Source: DASQPR01 sp035713725
GTDB taxonomy: Bacteria > Actinomycetota > Actinomycetes > Mycobacteriales > Micromonosporaceae
NCBI GenBank assembly: GCA_035713725.1
Contig: DASTMZ010000063.1
Span: 1-27,983 of the forward strand
DNA: 27,983 nucleotides
Direction: 5' to 3'
Shown here one piece after another: positions 1 through 7,677 of this stretch; positions within the stretch are counted from its first letter, which is position 1, and the number at the start of each line of letters is the position of its first letter. Both the position numbers and the translations under genes were made by a program. Below the pieces are notes generated by a model. That model was given only the letters and a program-made list of their open reading frames with translations. It was not told the origin of the DNA and did no database searches.

Positions 1-25
1 AACACGAAGTCCACAGGAGGAACCA

Positions 26-1219
<1,194 letters not shown>

Positions 1220-1235
1220 ACTGAATAACCCTGAT

Positions 1236-1265
1236 TTCCGATGTCGCGGGTGACTGCGGCATAAT
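1236..1265 (+). promoter_or_regulatory. Weak candidate promoter for the S10 operon
   Basis: A CATAAT hexamer at 1260-1265 resembles a sigma70 -10 box. The best -35 partner is TTCCGA at 1236-1241 with an 18-base spacer, matching only about half of TTGACA. It lies 40 bases after the tuf stop and would start transcription near 1272, just before a strong inverted repeat. No clear intrinsic terminator for tuf is visible, so read-through from tuf is also possible. Confidence 0.35.
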
Positions 1266-1281
1266 GGACAGGTTGCGTTCC

Positions 1282-1552
1282 GCGCAGCGTGGTGGGTTGC
1301 GGCCTCATGCTGAATCCACGTGGCTAAGGTTCGAGCCCACCCACCACGCTCGCACGGCGCCTATTTGCTTGTACGGGGTCAAATCCGTGTGCGGTAGGTG
1401 CCTCCGGGCCTCCGTCAGGCGGCACCGGGCGTGTGGACATGAGATCGCTTCGGGCCGCGGCGTCGCGGCGGCGGTGAGGCGCCAATGCGAGCAGTCGGAA
1501 CGGGGCGGAGCCTGGTCCGACCGCCCGACACGCCCGACCGCGGGGGTCGGAC
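1282..1552 (+). promoter_or_regulatory. Structured 5' leader of the S10 operon (candidate)
   Basis: The 433-base tuf-rpsJ gap has no convincing gene but is rich in inverted repeats. A perfect 12-bp helix pairs 1286-1297 with 1339-1350 and can continue by GCG/CGC (1282-1284 with 1351-1353) past one bulged base. Next come ATTTG 1363-1367 with CAAAT 1380-1384, flanked by CACGG/CCGTG (1353-1357 with 1385-1389); GGTGCC 1397-1402 with GGCACC 1421-1426, enclosing GCCT/AGGC; GCCGCG/CGCGGC at 1454-1469; and CCGACC 1534-1539 with GGTCGG 1545-1550. The same 3' strand can instead pair further upstream, as GTCCGACC 1515-1522 with GGTCGGAC 1545-1552. Proteobacterial S10 operons have an L4-controlled leader; a similar role here is inference only. 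Confidence 0.5.
1524..1546 (+). repeat. 23-nt element shared with the infA upstream region (copy 1)
   Basis: These 23 bases recur without mismatch at 15721-15743 upstream of infA. The element contains a doubled CCCGAC and the core CCCGACCGCGGG (1533-1544), which appears again in the secY promoter at 12053-12064. Here its CCGACC is followed by GGTCGG to give a 6-bp hairpin with loop GCGGG. It lies 106 bases upstream of the rpsJ start. Its role is unknown; a regulator or RNA-binding site common to these operons is a reasonable guess. Confidence 0.75.
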
Positions 1553-1652
1553 AACGGGCCGGAGTGCGGGGATTGCTCCCCACGCTTCCGGGGGACTGCG
1601 CGGGCCGACGCCCACGCGGCTAGCGGTATCGAGAGAAGGAACAGAAGCCACC

Positions 1653-1961
1653 ATGGCGGGACAGAAGATCCGCATCCGGCTCAAGGCCTACGACCACGAG
1701 GTCGTCGACTCCTCGGCACGCAAGATCGTCGAGACGGTGACGCGCACTGGGGCACAGGTCGCTGGCCCGGTGCCGCTGCCCACGGAGATCAACCGCTACT
1801 GCGTCATCCGTTCTCCGCACAAGTACAAGGACTCACGCGAGCACTTCGAGATGCGTACGCACAAGCGTCTGATCGACATCATCGACCCGACGCCGAAGAC
1901 GGTCGACTCGCTGATGCGACTCGACCTGCCCGCTGGCGTCGACATCGAGATCAAGCTGTAG
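1653..1961 (+). CDS. rpsJ: 30S ribosomal protein S10
   Basis: S10 sits in the 30S head, next to S3 and S14, and also serves as NusE in antitermination. The 102 residues are the standard length. Recognisable blocks are MAGQKIRIRLKAYDH at the start, VAGPVPLPTEINRY in the middle, SPHKYKDSREHFEMRTHKR, and the ending DIEIKL. An upstream in-frame extension to 1485 is possible on paper but runs through the leader. The ATG at 1653 is chosen because it gives the canonical N-terminus and follows AGAAGGA at about 1634-1640. It is the first gene of the S10 block, after the long structured leader. Confidence 0.98.
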   Translation: MAGQKIRIRLKAYDHEVVDSSARKIVETVTRTGAQVAGPVPLPTEINRYCVIRSPHKYKDSREHFEMRTHKRLIDIIDPTPKTVDSLMRLDLPAGVDIEIKL

Positions 1962-1971
1962 CCGGTCGCGA

Positions 1972-2009
1972 GTGGACACCGCAACGCACGTCCACGGTCA
2001 CGTGACCGT
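1972..2009 (+). promoter_or_regulatory. Inverted repeats in the rpsJ-rplC gap, including a 16-bp perfect palindrome
   Basis: The 67-base gap holds GTGGAC 1972-1977 pairing with GTCCAC 1990-1995, followed by a perfect 16-bp palindrome at 1994-2009 centred on CACGTG. The two overlap by two bases, so as RNA hairpins they partly compete. The palindrome ends five bases before the rplC Shine-Dalgarno AGAAGGA (2015-2021). It could be a DNA operator or an RNA hairpin tuning rplC translation; neither is shown. Confidence 0.5.
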
Positions 2010-2028
2010 CTAGTAGAAGGACCGACTC

Positions 2029-2694
2029 ATGGACAGGCAAGTCAAGGGCATCCTGGGCGCGAAGCTCGGCATGACCCAGGTCTGGGACAACACCCGGGTG
2101 GTCCCGGTCACTGTGGTGCAGGCCGGGCCGTGCGTCGTGACGCAGGTCCGCAGCGCCGACTCTGACGGCTACTCGGCCGTCCAGCTGGCGTACGGCGCCG
2201 TTGACCCGCGCAAGGTCAACAAGCCGGTCGCCGGCCACTACGCGAAGGCCAATGTCGCGCCGCGCCGGCACATCGTCGAGCTGCGCACCACCGACGCCAA
2301 CGAATACGAGGTCGGCCAGGAAGTGACCGTCGAGACGTTCGCACCAGGCGACCGCGTCGACGTCACCGGCAAGACCAAGGGCAAGGGATTCGCCGGTGTC
2401 ATGAAGCGCCACGGCTTCCACGGTCTTCGCGCCAGCCACGGCGTCGAGCGCAAGCACCGTTCGCCGGGCTCGATCGGCGCGTGTGCCACGCCCGGTCGGG
2501 TGTTCAAGGGCGTACACATGGCCGGCCGGATGGGATCGCGGCGCTACACCGTACAGAACCTCATCATTCAGGCCGTTGACGTGGAGCAGAACCTGCTTCT
2601 GGTGCGCGGCGCGATCCCCGGCCCGGCCGGCGCGCTCGTGCTGGTTCGCGGCGCCGCGAAGAACGTGCTCGCGAAGGGTGGTGTGCCGAAGTGA
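2029..2694 (+). CDS. rplC: 50S ribosomal protein L3
   Basis: L3 is an early-assembling 50S protein whose loop reaches toward the peptidyl-transferase centre. The 221 residues fit the family (about 205-220). Signatures are the opening VKGILGAKLGMTQVW, the glycine/lysine-rich TGKTKGKGFAGVMKRHGF near residues 118-135, RASHGVERKHRSPGSIG, and GRVFKGVHMAGRMGS. ATG at 2029 follows AGAAGGA at 2015-2021 with seven-base spacing. The stop overlaps the GTG of rplD (GTGA, four bases), so translational coupling is likely. Confidence 0.98.
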   Translation: MDRQVKGILGAKLGMTQVWDNTRVVPVTVVQAGPCVVTQVRSADSDGYSAVQLAYGAVDPRKVNKPVAGHYAKANVAPRRHIVELRTTDANEYEVGQEVTVETFAPGDRVDVTGKTKGKGFAGVMKRHGFHGLRASHGVERKHRSPGSIGACATPGRVFKGVHMAGRMGSRRYTVQNLIIQAVDVEQNLLLVRGAIPGPAGALVLVRGAAKNVLAKGGVPK

Positions 2695-3494
2695 CGAAGG
2701 TCGACGTAGTCACGGTCGACGAGAGCGGCCAGACGGCAACCGTCGAGCTGCCCGCCGACATCTTCGACGTGCAGGCGAACATCCCGCTGATGCACCAGGT
2801 CGTGGTGGCACAGCTCGCCGCCGCACGGCAGGGTACCGCCAAGGCGCGTACCCGTGGCGAGGTGCGCGGTGGCGGCCGGAAGCCGTACAAGCAGAAGGGC
2901 ACCGGTCGGGCTCGCCAGGGTTCCACACGCGCACCGCAGTTCACTGGCGGTGGGGTTGTGCATGGCCCGATGCCGCGCGACTACACGCAGCGGACGCCGA
3001 AGAAGATGAAGGCGGCCGCGCTGCGCGGTGCGCTGTCCGACCGGGCGCGCGACGGTCGCGTCCACGTGGTCGACGGCTTCGTGGACGGTGAGACGCCCTC
3101 GACGAAGGCGGCGATGGTCACGCTCGCCAGGGCGACCGAGTCGGAGCGCGTGCTCGTGGTGCTCGGCGCGGACGACGAGATCAACTGGCTGAGCCTGCGC
3201 AACGTGCCGACCGTGCACCTTCTCGAGGCGGGTCAGCTGAACACGTACGACGTGCTCGTCTCCGACGACGTCGTGTTCACTACCGAGGCGCTCGGCGAGT
3301 TCCTCGGCGCACCCGTCGTTGCCCAGACCGCACCGGCGAAGCGCGCCAAGGCAACCGCGGCGAAGGCAACGACCGAGAAGGGGACCGACAAGGCGACCGA
3401 AAAGTCGGCGACCAAGGCGACCGGCAAGTCCGCGGCGAAGGCGGCCGCGGCCGACGAGCCGGCCGACTCCGACGATGAGGGGACCGACCAGTGA
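2691..3494 (+). CDS. rplD: 50S ribosomal protein L4 with extended C-terminal tail
   Basis: L4 binds 23S rRNA and its loop lines the exit tunnel; in E. coli it also represses the S10 operon through the leader. The tunnel-loop region is clear: RTRGEVRGGGRKPYKQKG, then GTGRARQGSTRAPQFTGGG (about residues 54-90). The core ends near residue 210. The remaining 55 or so residues are Ala/Lys/Thr-rich, with repeated KAT and KSA, then turn acidic (DSDDEGTDQ). At 267 residues it is clearly longer than the usual 200-220. The GTG at 2691 overlaps the rplC stop by four bases. The last codons (GATGAGGGG) double as the Shine-Dalgarno of rplW. Confidence 0.97.
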   Translation: MTKVDVVTVDESGQTATVELPADIFDVQANIPLMHQVVVAQLAAARQGTAKARTRGEVRGGGRKPYKQKGTGRARQGSTRAPQFTGGGVVHGPMPRDYTQRTPKKMKAAALRGALSDRARDGRVHVVDGFVDGETPSTKAAMVTLARATESERVLVVLGADDEINWLSLRNVPTVHLLEAGQLNTYDVLVSDDVVFTTEALGEFLGAPVVAQTAPAKRAKATAAKATTEKGTDKATEKSATKATGKSAAKAAAADEPADSDDEGTDQ

Positions 3495-3793
3495 CCACGA
3501 TCGCCGATCCGCGCGACATCATCATCGCGCCGATCGTCTCGGAGAAGAGCTATAGCGAGCTCAACCGCAACTGGTACACGTTCGAGGTGCGGCCGGACGC
3601 GAACAAGACGGAAATCAAGAATGCGATTCAGCAGATCTTCAACGTCCGGGTCGTGTCGGTGAACACCCTCAACCGCGAGGGCAAGCGCAAGCGGACGCGC
3701 ACCGGCTACGGCAAGCGCAAGGACACGAAGCGCGCCATGGTCAGACTGGCCGACGGCGACCGCATCGAGGCCTTCGGCGGCCCGGTCAGCTGA
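3491..3793 (+). CDS. rplW: 50S ribosomal protein L23
   Basis: L23 lies at the tunnel exit and is the docking site for trigger factor and SRP. The 100 residues are typical. Motifs include IIIAPIVSEKSYSEL near the N-terminus, YTFEVRPDANKTEIKNAI, FNVRVVSVNTLNR, and the basic GKRKRTRTGYGKRKDTKRA. The GTG start at 3491 overlaps the rplD stop by four bases, and GAGGGG inside the rplD tail (about 3477-3482) supplies the ribosome binding site. Confidence 0.98.
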   Translation: MTTIADPRDIIIAPIVSEKSYSELNRNWYTFEVRPDANKTEIKNAIQQIFNVRVVSVNTLNREGKRKRTRTGYGKRKDTKRAMVRLADGDRIEAFGGPVS

Positions 3794-3806
3794 GGGGTAT
3801 AGACAA

Positions 3807-4646
3807 ATGGGTGTTCGTAAATACAAGCCGACGACGCCGGGCCGCCGTGGCTCCAGCGTCTCCGACTTCGCCGAGGTCACTCGGTCGACGCCGGAGAAGT
3901 CGCTGCTGGCTCCGCTGCACAACCGGGGCGGCCGCAACGTACATGGCCGGATCACCACGCGGCACCAGGGCGGCGGTCACAAGCGGCAGTACCGTCTGAT
4001 CGACTTCAAGCGTGTCGACAAGGACGGCGTGCCGGCGAAGGTCGCGCACATCGAGTACGACCCGAACCGTACGGCGCGCATCGCGCTGCTGCACTACGCG
4101 GACGGCGAGAAGCGATACATCATCGCGCCGAAGGATTTGCGCCAGGGCGACGCCGTCGAGTCGGGTCCGGGTGCGGACATCCGACCCGGCAACAATCTGC
4201 CGCTGCGCAACATCCCGGTCGGCACCACGGTGCACGCCGTCGAGTTGCGACCGGGCGGCGGCGCCAAGCTCGCACGCTCGGCCGGCGTCGGCATCCAGTT
4301 GCTCGGCCGCGAGGCAGACTACGCAACTCTGCGCATGCCCTCCGGCGAAATCCGGCGTGTGCTGGTTGGCTGCCGCGCGACAGTCGGCGAGATCGGCAAC
4401 GCCGATCAGTCAAACATCAACTGGGGCAAGGCCGGCCGGATGCGTTGGAAGGGCAAGCGTCCGACCGTCCGCGGTGTGGCGATGAACCCGGTCGACCACC
4501 CGCACGGTGGTGGCGAGGGCAAGACGTCCGGTGGTCGCCACCCGGTCAACCCGCAGGGCAAGCCAGAAGGCCGTACGCGTCGCAAGGGTCAGCCGAGCGA
4601 CCGCCTGATCGTTCGTCGCCGCTACGCGAACCGCAAGCGCGGCTAG
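3807..4646 (+). CDS. rplB: 50S ribosomal protein L2
   Basis: L2 is a large rRNA-binding protein at the subunit interface, needed for subunit joining and peptidyl-transferase activity. The 279 residues match the family. Visible blocks are GRRGSSVSDFAEVTR, the RNA-binding GRNVHGRITTRHQGGGHKRQ, and the diagnostic GVAMNPVDHPHGGGEGKTSG with HPHGGG at 231-236, which includes the conserved histidine region studied in E. coli L2. The basic C-terminus ends RRRYANRKRG. ATG at 3807 follows GAGGGG at about 3792-3797. A 13-base gap leads to rpsS. Confidence 0.99.
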   Translation: MGVRKYKPTTPGRRGSSVSDFAEVTRSTPEKSLLAPLHNRGGRNVHGRITTRHQGGGHKRQYRLIDFKRVDKDGVPAKVAHIEYDPNRTARIALLHYADGEKRYIIAPKDLRQGDAVESGPGADIRPGNNLPLRNIPVGTTVHAVELRPGGGAKLARSAGVGIQLLGREADYATLRMPSGEIRRVLVGCRATVGEIGNADQSNINWGKAGRMRWKGKRPTVRGVAMNPVDHPHGGGEGKTSGGRHPVNPQGKPEGRTRRKGQPSDRLIVRRRYANRKRG

Positions 4647-4659
4647 GGGAGCTTGAGAG

Positions 4660-4941
4660 ATGCCACGCAGCCTGAAGAAGGGCCCGTTCGTCGACGACCA
4701 CCTGATGAAGAAGGTGGAAGTGCAGAACGACAAGGGCTCGAAGACCGTGATCAAGACGTGGTCGCGGCGCTCGATGATCGTGCCCGAGATGATCGGTCAC
4801 ACCATCGCCGTACACGACGGACGAAAGCACGTGCCGGTGTTCGTCTCCGAGGCGATGGTCGGTCACAAGCTCGGCGAGTTCGCATTGACCCGCACGTTCA
4901 AGGGTCACGAGAAGGACGACCGAAAGGCCCGTCGCCGCTAG
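4660..4941 (+). CDS. rpsS: 30S ribosomal protein S19
   Basis: S19 forms a complex with S13 in the 30S head, near the A-site tRNA. The 93 residues are the expected length. The signature runs MPRSLKKGPFVDDHLMKKV, then KTVIKTWSRRSMIVPEMIG, HTIAVHDGRKHVPVFVSE, and MVGHKLGEFALTRTFKGH. ATG at 4660 is preceded by GGGGAG (4647-4652) and GAGAG. It sits between rplB and rplV, as in nearly all bacterial S10 operons. Confidence 0.98.
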   Translation: MPRSLKKGPFVDDHLMKKVEVQNDKGSKTVIKTWSRRSMIVPEMIGHTIAVHDGRKHVPVFVSEAMVGHKLGEFALTRTFKGHEKDDRKARRR

Positions 4942-4988
4942 CGGCGGCCGAGCCAGGATCGACGACCCGGCAGACGAAGGATGCAATG

Positions 4989-5708
4989 ATGCCAACCAAG
5001 AGCGACGCGGCGGTGCTGCCCGGTGCCCGGGCGAGCGCGCGCTATGTACGCATCTCGCCGACTAAGGCGCGCCGCGTGGTGAACCTCGTGCGAGGCCTGC
5101 CCGCGAAGGATGCGCTCACGGTGCTGAAGTTTGCGCCGCAGGCCGCGAGCGAGCAGGTCTACAAGGTGGTGGCGAGCGCGATTGCCAACGCCGAGAACAA
5201 CGAGCGGCTCGACCCGGATTCGCTGCTGGTTTCCGAGGCGTTCGTGGACGAGGGCCCGACGCTCAAGCGGTTCCGGCCGCGTGCCCAGGGCCGCGCCTAC
5301 CGCATCCGCAAGCGCACCTGCCACATCACGATCGTGCTGGAGAGCGTGATCGCGCCGACGCCGCGCCGGCCCGCAGCGGCCAAGGCGGCACCCGCGAAGG
5401 CGGCACCGCCGGCCAAGGCTGCGAAGGCCACGACGCCAGCGACCGACGTCGACGACGAGATCGCCATCGTCGACGAAGATCCGACGCCGGCGAAGGCCGC
5501 GAAAAAGGCGCCTAAGAAGGCGGAGCAAGCAAGCAAGGCGGAGCCGGCAAGCAAGACGGAGCCAGCAAAGAAGGCTGCGCCCGCAAAGAAGGCGGAGCCG
5601 TCGCAGGACGCGCCAAAGGCAACCAAGAGCGCTAAGAAAGCGGCCAAGAAGGCAGCGCCGGCGAGCAAGGCAGACGCCGGCAGCGACGCCGAGGAAGGGA
5701 CCGAGTAA
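4989..5708 (+). CDS. rplV: 50S ribosomal protein L22 with long Lys/Ala-rich tail
   Basis: L22 contacts all 23S rRNA domains and its beta hairpin lines the exit tunnel with L4. The core (about residues 10-117) shows ARYVRISPTKARRVVNLVRG, SAIANAENNERLDPD, and the hairpin LKRFRPRAQGRAYRIRKRT ending HITIVLES. About 120 extra residues follow, built from repeated AKKA/PAKA segments interrupted by the acidic DVDDEIAIVDEDP, giving 239 residues against roughly 110-115 for most bacteria; mycobacterial L22 is also known to carry a tail. Adjacent ATGs occur at 4986 and 4989. The second is preferred because AAGGA at 4977-4981 is seven bases away. The stop overlaps the rpsC start by one base (TAATG). Confidence 0.95.
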   Translation: MPTKSDAAVLPGARASARYVRISPTKARRVVNLVRGLPAKDALTVLKFAPQAASEQVYKVVASAIANAENNERLDPDSLLVSEAFVDEGPTLKRFRPRAQGRAYRIRKRTCHITIVLESVIAPTPRRPAAAKAAPAKAAPPAKAAKATTPATDVDDEIAIVDEDPTPAKAAKKAPKKAEQASKAEPASKTEPAKKAAPAKKAEPSQDAPKATKSAKKAAKKAAPASKADAGSDAEEGTE

Positions 5709-6571
5709 TGGGTCAGAAGGTTCACCCGCATGGGTTCCGGCTCGGCATCTCGACCGACTGGACTAGCCGGTGGTACGCGGACAAGCTCTACAAGGACTAC
5801 ATCGCGGAGGACGTGAAGATCCGCAAGATGATGTCTCGAGGCTTGGAGCGCGCCGGCATTGCCAAGGTGGACATCGAACGTACCCGCGACCGGGTGCGCA
5901 TCGATATCCACACCGCACGTCCGGGCATCGTGATCGGGCGCAAGGGCGCCGAGGCGGAGAAGATCCGTAACAACCTCGAGAAGCTCACCCGCAAGCAGGT
6001 GCAGCTCAACATCCTCGAGGTGAAGAACCCGGAGTCCGACGCCCAACTCGTCGCGCAGGGAGTCGCAGAGCAGCTGTCCAGCCGCGTGAGCTTCCGGCGC
6101 GCGATGCGCAAGGCGATTCAGTCGGCCATGAAGAACCCGCTCGTCAAGGGCATCCGCGTGCAGGTCTCCGGCCGCCTCGGCGGTGCCGAGATGAGCCGTA
6201 CGGAGTTCTATCGCGAGGGTCGCGTCCCGCTGCACACGTTGCGCGCCAACATCGAGTACGGCTTCTTCGAGGCGCGTACCACGTTCGGCCGCATCGGCGT
6301 GAAGGTGTGGATCTACAAGGGCGATGCGCTGGCCGGCGCGGTACCACCGCAAGAGGCCGCACCCGGCCGCGGCCGGCGCGATCGGGACCGTCCCGAGCGC
6401 CCGCGTCGCACCCGATCCGGTTCGTCCGGCACGACGGCCGGTGGCACCGAGGCCGGACGCGCCGCCGCGGCGGACCGGGCCGGCAGCGGGCTGCCCCCGG
6501 AGGCCGCCGCGACCGCCGAGGCGCCGGTGGCGACCGACGACGCGACGACGAACGAAGCGCAGGAGGGCTGA
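5708..6571 (+). CDS. rpsC: 30S ribosomal protein S3 with extended C-terminus
   Basis: S3 lines the mRNA entry channel and has helicase activity with S4 and S5. It opens MGQKVHPHGFRLGI. The KH domain carries the GXXG-type loop in VIGRKGAEAEKIR (about residues 76-88), and the C-terminal domain shows VSGRLGGAEMSRTEFYREG and YGFFEARTTFGRIGVKVWIY. The core ends near residue 215. Another 70 or so residues form an Arg/Pro- then Ala/Thr-rich tail ending NEAQEG, so 287 residues exceeds the common 210-240. The start codon overlaps the rplV stop (TAATG) and follows GAGGAAGGG encoded in the rplV tail. Confidence 0.97.
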   Translation: MGQKVHPHGFRLGISTDWTSRWYADKLYKDYIAEDVKIRKMMSRGLERAGIAKVDIERTRDRVRIDIHTARPGIVIGRKGAEAEKIRNNLEKLTRKQVQLNILEVKNPESDAQLVAQGVAEQLSSRVSFRRAMRKAIQSAMKNPLVKGIRVQVSGRLGGAEMSRTEFYREGRVPLHTLRANIEYGFFEARTTFGRIGVKVWIYKGDALAGAVPPQEAAPGRGRRDRDRPERPRRTRSGSSGTTAGGTEAGRAAAADRAGSGLPPEAAATAEAPVATDDATTNEAQEG

Positions 6572-6574
6572 GTC

Positions 6575-7000
6575 ATGCTGATCCCGCGTAAGCCCCCCAA
6601 GGGCTTCCGTAAGCCGCACCACCCAAAGCGGTCGGGTATGGCCAAGGGCGGCACCCGTGTCGCGTTCGGCGACTTCGGCATCCAGGCACTCGAGCCGGCG
6701 TACTTGACGAACCGGCAGATCGAGGCCGCGCGTATCGCGATGAACCGGCACATCCGTCGTGGCGGCAAGGTATGGATCACGGTCTTCCCGGACCAGGCGA
6801 TCACGAAGAAGCCGGCCGAGACCCGGATGGGCTCCGGCAAGGGGTCGCCGGAGTGGTGGGTCGCGAACATTCACCCGGGACGCATTCTCTTCGAGATGTC
6901 GTATCCGAACGAGGCACAGGCCCGCGAGGCCATGCGCCGCGCGATTCACAAGCTCCCGATGAAGTGCCGCATCGTCAAGCGCGAAGTGGGTGACGTCTGA
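6575..7000 (+). CDS. rplP: 50S ribosomal protein L16
   Basis: L16 organises the A-site and P-site tRNA region of the 50S subunit. The 141 residues are close to the usual 136-139. Key blocks are MLIPRKPPKGFRKPHHPKR, SGMAKGGTRVAFGDFGIQAL, RQIEAARIAMNRHIRRGGKV, and MGSGKGSPEWWVANIHPGR. The segment KPPKGFRKPHHP replaces the more usual VKHRKQHHP, a small N-terminal difference. GGAGGG near 6560-6566, inside the end of rpsC, is the likely ribosome binding site. The stop shares a base with the rpmC start (TGATG). Confidence 0.98.
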   Translation: MLIPRKPPKGFRKPHHPKRSGMAKGGTRVAFGDFGIQALEPAYLTNRQIEAARIAMNRHIRRGGKVWITVFPDQAITKKPAETRMGSGKGSPEWWVANIHPGRILFEMSYPNEAQAREAMRRAIHKLPMKCRIVKREVGDV

Positions 7001-7233
7001 TGCCCAACACAAACGCCGCGGAGCTGCGTGAGCTGCCCGAGGAGGACCTCGTCACGAAGTTGCGCGAGGCGAAGGCGGAACTGTTCAACCTGCGTGTCCA
7101 AGGCGCCACCGGCCAGCTCGACAACAACCGTCGGCTGCAGGTGATCCGCCGGGAGATCGCACGTATCTACACGATCATGCGGGAACGGGAGCTCGGGCTC
7201 TCGGTCGCGCCGACTGAGGTGTCATCAACATGA
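7000..7233 (+). CDS. rpmC: 50S ribosomal protein L29
   Basis: L29 is a small helical-hairpin protein beside L23 at the tunnel exit. The 77 residues show the family pattern ELRELPEEDLVTKLREAKAE, LFNLRVQGATGQLDNNRRL, and VIRREIARIYTIMRERE. ATG at 7000 overlaps the rplP stop by one base, and its own stop overlaps rpsQ (ATGA). The short tail LGLSVAPTEVSST beyond the second helix is not conserved in most bacteria. Confidence 0.97.
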   Translation: MPNTNAAELRELPEEDLVTKLREAKAELFNLRVQGATGQLDNNRRLQVIRREIARIYTIMRERELGLSVAPTEVSST

Positions 7234-7505
7234 GTGAGACCGCTGGGACCACCGAGCGCGCCCGCCGCAAGACGCGCGAGGGCATCGTGGTCAGCGACAA
7301 GATGGACAAGACCGTCACGGTCGCCGTGGAAGATCGCGTCAAGCATCCGCTGTACGGCAAGGTCATGCGCCGCGGCAGCAAGCTTTACGCCCACGACGAG
7401 ACGAACGCGTGCGGGATCGGCGACCGCGTCCTCGTGATGGAGACCCGACCGCTGTCCGCGACCAAGCGGTGGCGCGTCGTGGAAATTCTCGAACGAGCCA
7501 AGTGA
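7230..7505 (+). CDS. rpsQ: 30S ribosomal protein S17
   Basis: S17 is a primary 16S rRNA binding protein with an OB fold. The 91 residues contain RKTREGIVVSDKMDKTVTVA, VEDRVKHPLYGKVMRRGSK, YAHDETNACGIGDRV, and LVMETRPLSATKRWRVVEIL, all standard for the family. ATG at 7230 overlaps the rpmC stop as ATGA. It is the last gene of the S10 block; the following 172 bases contain no gene. Confidence 0.98.
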   Translation: MSETAGTTERARRKTREGIVVSDKMDKTVTVAVEDRVKHPLYGKVMRRGSKLYAHDETNACGIGDRVLVMETRPLSATKRWRVVEILERAK

Positions 7506-7677
7506 TCGGGCGGACCGGAGACATGTTGTTTCGCCTGCGGACCGGATCCGCGACGAGCCGACCCACGGTGGCAACGACCGCACCGCGGGCGGCAGGCCGT
7601 GCCTCCGGCGAGCGGGCGAGTGGGTTCTTCCAAGCTCCGGCGGCGCCGGAGGACTGGCAGACAATCAGGAGACTGAC
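7506..7677 (+). promoter_or_regulatory. rpsQ-rplN gap with hairpins (S10/spc boundary)
   Basis: No credible gene is present. GCGGA 7537-7541 can pair with TCCGC 7547-7551. A stronger perfect 7-bp hairpin pairs CTCCGGC 7635-7641 with GCCGGAG 7645-7651 around a three-base loop. The second ends 15 bases before AGGAGA (7667-7672), the rplN ribosome binding site. The position matches the S10/spc boundary defined in E. coli. No convincing promoter hexamers were found, so it may be a processing or translational control site. Confidence 0.4.

Noticed and set aside
1286..1350. tRNA-like look of the 12-bp stem with a GGTTCGAG loop nearby
   Set aside because: The enclosed length is too short, the putative T-stem does not pair around TTCGAGC, and no D or anticodon arm can be drawn.
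1264..1623. Possible 119-residue plus-strand gene in the tuf-rpsJ gap, and antisense frames opposite it
   Set aside because: Composition is Arg-rich frame noise of GC-rich DNA, there is no ribosome binding site or family signal, and the frames overlap the strong inverted repeats.
5297..7012. 571-residue antisense open frame over rplV-rpsC-rplP
   Set aside because: It is a shadow of conserved r-protein genes on the other strand; the protein has no recognisable domain.
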